Source of the DNA: Brachionus koreanus
Lineage: Eukaryota; Rotifera; Eurotatoria; Ploima; Brachionidae
Length of the DNA: 23,371 nt
Direction: 5' to 3'
NCBI GenBank assembly: GCA_016987375.1
Contig: PJRA01000077.1
Location: 427,456 to 450,826, forward strand
Below, piece after piece: positions 21,085 through 23,371 of the stretch (its first letter is position 1; each line of letters opens with the position of its first letter). The notes under the pieces were generated by a model, which searched no databases, had not been told where the DNA came from, and was given only the letters and a program-made list of their open reading frames with translations. The position numbers and the translations under genes were made by a program.

Positions 21085-21654
21085 TTATTTAGCTTGGACA
21101 CCAGCTCTAGCTCCAGCGGGACCAGCAGTTTTCTAAAAAAAAAATTGTTTAGTTAATTTTTAAATATTGTTTTTTTTTGGCAATTTTACTGGAGCTGGTC
21201 TTCTTTGAGGAGGAGCTCTAATTCTCCTAGCCTCTCTTGATCTATTACGAACTACCTTGCTATGAATAGCACATGAAACACAGTATTGTAATTTGTAGTA
21301 TAATTTCGGCAAAGCATAACCTTTTGATTAATTTTTATATTAATTTTAATAAAAATTGACTAGTCCTACTTTCATAGGCACAAGCTTCGTTGATGTCTCT
21401 GACAGCCGCAGCTTCGACTATGTTTCTGATGATAAATTTTTTGATCGCTTTATCTTTTGGGACCAATCGTCTGCAATTGGCGCAGTTGACGCTCACGACG
21501 TGCCCTCTGCCGTGCTTTGAGCGTCCTCCATTTCTTCGTTTCTTAGTCTATGGACAAAATAGTTTTAATATAATTATTTAATTGGGATCGATCTTTGCAG
21601 CATTAATCTGATTAAATTGGATACAAATATCGATCATTAGTTAACTCTTACCAT
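21085..21654 (-). CDS. RPS26: 40S ribosomal protein S26 (119 aa, 4 exons)
   Basis: Structural protein of the small ribosomal subunit, at the platform near the mRNA exit channel. Coding exons on the - strand: 21654-21652 (ATG alone), 21547-21370, 21320-21190 and 21132-21085. Introns are 104, 49 and 57 bp, with matching phases. The protein opens [16 protein letters not shown], then [50 protein letters not shown] and [11 protein letters not shown], all near-identical to animal S26. The zinc site CANC...CVSC is complete. The basic/Pro C-terminus differs from vertebrates: after APPQRRPAP it ends [14 protein letters not shown]. The start is certain because the intron begins directly after ATG (ATG|GTAAGAG). 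Expected to be highly and constitutively expressed. Confidence 0.98.
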
Positions 21655-22264
21655 TTTTACTCTTTTTCAAAACTACTGATCAAATCACAAAGCGATTTCT
21701 ATAAAAGTCTAGTGAATTTTTGATTTGTGTATGCTTTGAAACGATTTTCAAAGACCTCCGCAAAAGAGATGCTTTAATTTAATAGTGTAATTTTTTTTGT
21801 CTTACTATTTTTTTCCAATCGAATAAATAAATAAATATTTTTGCTTATAAAATTATAAATAAATGAAGAATAAATTTTAAATGATATTTTAATTTAATTT
21901 TTATTTGCATTTATTTAAAAAATTGTTCATATAAAAAAAAATTCAAATATTTTTTTTTGTTATTAAAAAGTATATTTTAATTTGATTTTATTTTTTTGTT
22001 CATTATTTTAAATAATTCAGTGTAAATTTTTTATTTAAAAAAAAGTGACTTGAATTAATATAAGATAAAAGAATTGAGTATTAGAAAAAAGAGAAACTGA
22101 CTTCAAATCGAGATACATTTAATACAAGACTCCACGGTATAATTGCTATCTTAGTAATTCTTCTTTTTTTGTTCAAAGCCATCAGATATTTAAACTTAAG
22201 TATAATGTTATTCTCTAATTTGTTATATCTATTTTTATTATTTTTATTTCTTATATATAATTTT
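21655..22264. other. RPS26 upstream region and AT-rich spacer
   Basis: The first 150 bp (to about 21800) are less AT-biased and probably hold the RPS26 promoter and 5' UTR. No TATA box is evident on the - strand. Beyond that it is AT-rich with no readable content. Confidence 0.4.
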
Positions 22265-22503
22265 TATTAATTTTTTTTTCTTTTTTTCCTTATTCACTCG
22301 TTGTGGAGCAAAGGGTCATTAATTTTTTATTTCCACGAGTTTCTTTCTGCTTTGGTGATTTCTTTTTTACTTTTTTTAAAATTCTATGATGACTGGTCCT
22401 CTAGTGTAGTGGATCGAACACTTGACATCAATCAGGAGATCGAGGGTTGAAACGCTCAATAAGCCTTGACTGCAAGCGCATCGGGCTATCTACTGAGCCA
22501 TCC
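22265..22503 (-). mobile_element. SINE-like element: tRNA-like head and LINE-type tail
   Basis: On the - strand it begins GGATGGCTCAGTAGATAG (A box TGGCTCAGTAG, 22500-22490). A D-arm can form GGCT...AGCC, and 47 bp later comes a B-box-like GTTTCAACCC. The body ends with a frame reading KKSPKQKETRGNKKLM, TLCSTTSE and a stop, followed by GG and an A-rich tail at 22265-22290. The same LM--CST end closes the LINE relic at 1115-1300. A tRNA-related head joined to a LINE 3' end is the classic SINE design. The + strand also carries an A box (TAGTGTAGTGG, 22402-22412) spaced 43 bp from GGTTGAAACGC, so the true head orientation is uncertain. Confidence 0.5.
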
Positions 22504-22857
22504 AAAAATTATTAGTAATTTTACAGAAAATCACGGTTGATAAAGGAAAAAAATTTTTAATTTTTAAAATTTTATTTAAAAAATAAGGGAATAATTTGAC
22601 TGAAACGGGCTCATAATTATTTTGTTATCAATTATTAATTAATTATGGGATATATAATTACTACTTTGGGATCATTTATTAATTTTCCTCAAAAATAACT
22701 AAACTATAGTTACGAAATGATTTTTACGATAAAAATTTTTTTTTTAAATTTATTTATTTCTAAATGAAATTTTAAAATTTGTATGTTTGTATTTATGTGA
22801 CAAAAGCGTTAATTGTATAACTAGTATAATTTAATCTTTAATCTTAAATTTTCAAAG
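22504..22857. other. AT-rich spacer
   Basis: Nothing recognisable; probably 3' UTR debris of the retroelement ending at 22862-22905. Confidence 0.4.
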
Positions 22858-22902
22858 TCCCGGGAAATTCCCAGATTTATTTTTCTAATAATAAATAAAT
22901 GA
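22858..22902 (+). repeat. Retroelement tail, family E
   Basis: A hairpin GGGAA-A-TTCCC (22862-22872) is followed by AGATTTATTTTTCTAATAATAAATAAATG. It is a single copy here, called because the hairpin plus ATAAATAAAT layout matches families A-D. Confidence 0.45.
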
Positions 22903-23371
22903 AATTTGAAGAGATTTTTTACCCCTCATAATAGAATCTTGTAATTAGTTGTCTTTGATTTCATTTATTTGATGATGAACAGCTTTTCTCATATGAAATC
23001 AACTTATTGCACGCTTAAAATTATTTTTTTCGGATTAAATGTTGAATAGAATCGAATGAATCTGCAAGCAAAGCAACATTGGCTAACTTATAAAACCCAG
23101 TTCTTTTTAAGTCAATTTGAATCTAATTGAAAATGAAAATGTAATCGTATTCATCCTCGTATGTGGTTATACCTAAACCAATTCTGTAAAATGAATTATT
23201 AAATTTGGGGTTATTAATTGATTTTGAGCAAGGAGACGTTGAATTTCTTGTTTAGTTGATTCATTGATGCTTTTTTTGCTAGAATTTTGATTGATCTCAT
23301 CATGATTGTGTTCATTTTTGGTTTTGAATATTAAAGCTGTTTGGTTGTTATTATTTATTTATTTGGAATTT
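22903..23371. other. Right-end gene-free stretch
   Basis: The base composition is mixed and slightly richer in G+C around 23040-23190. I find no open frame with homology, no splice-bounded exon and no RNA gene. It could be the flank of a gene beyond the window. Confidence 0.4.

Noticed and set aside
21390..21581. Open frame on the + strand (63 codons)
   Set aside because: It is antisense to RPS26 exon 2, which matches a universally conserved protein.
1..23371. CRISPR arrays, bacterial operons, rRNA or functional tRNA genes
   Set aside because: There are no regularly spaced repeats, and the genes have spliceosomal introns. The tRNA-like sequences do not fold into a complete cloverleaf.

Overview
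This is a strongly AT-rich piece of an animal nuclear genome. Three host genes can be read exon by exon. They are a class A G-protein-coupled receptor on the + strand, and ribosomal protein S26 and THO complex subunit 1 in tandem on the - strand. Many introns are only about 45-110 bp and start GT and end AG. The AT bias, tiny introns and FMRFamide-receptor-like GPCR would fit a monogonont rotifer such as Brachionus. That placement is inference, because no mitochondrial or rRNA marker is present.

Layout. 1-3330: no host gene; it holds 3'-end fragments of retroelements, a LINE C-terminus and a 28-bp perfect palindrome. 3330-8380: a CACTA/EnSpm-type DNA transposon carrying two intact spliced genes on the - strand, a transposase of 801 aa and a 369-aa accessory protein. 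8860-10800: nested, decayed non-LTR retrotransposons, with two retroelement tails abutting near 8950. 11966-16489: the two-exon GPCR, whose 3.4-kb intron is filled with antisense LINE debris. 16930-17225: a Tc1/mariner corpse with its middle deleted. 17690-17950: a coding-looking patch I cannot name. 18099-20744: THOC1, 11 exons. 21085-21654: RPS26, 4 exons, the first carrying only the ATG. 22265-22505: a tRNA-like SINE whose tail resembles a LINE C-terminus. 22862: another retroelement tail.

How the genes relate. RPS26 lies 340 bp upstream of THOC1 on the same strand. They serve different steps (40S ribosome; nuclear mRNA export), so any link would be through shared transcription. The GPCR is unrelated and faces THOC1 tail to tail. 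The two transposon genes belong together: the transposase stop and the accessory start are 62 bp apart.

Most unusual pattern: at least six different retroelement tail families in the window share one architecture. Each has a short GC-rich hairpin whose stem sequence differs between copies yet stays paired, followed by an A/T-rich tail of AATAAATAAA type. This looks like a recognition structure for target-primed reverse transcription reused across many LINE/SINE lineages. All splice models were derived by eye from GT/AG sites, reading phase and protein homology known to me; no alignment software was used.
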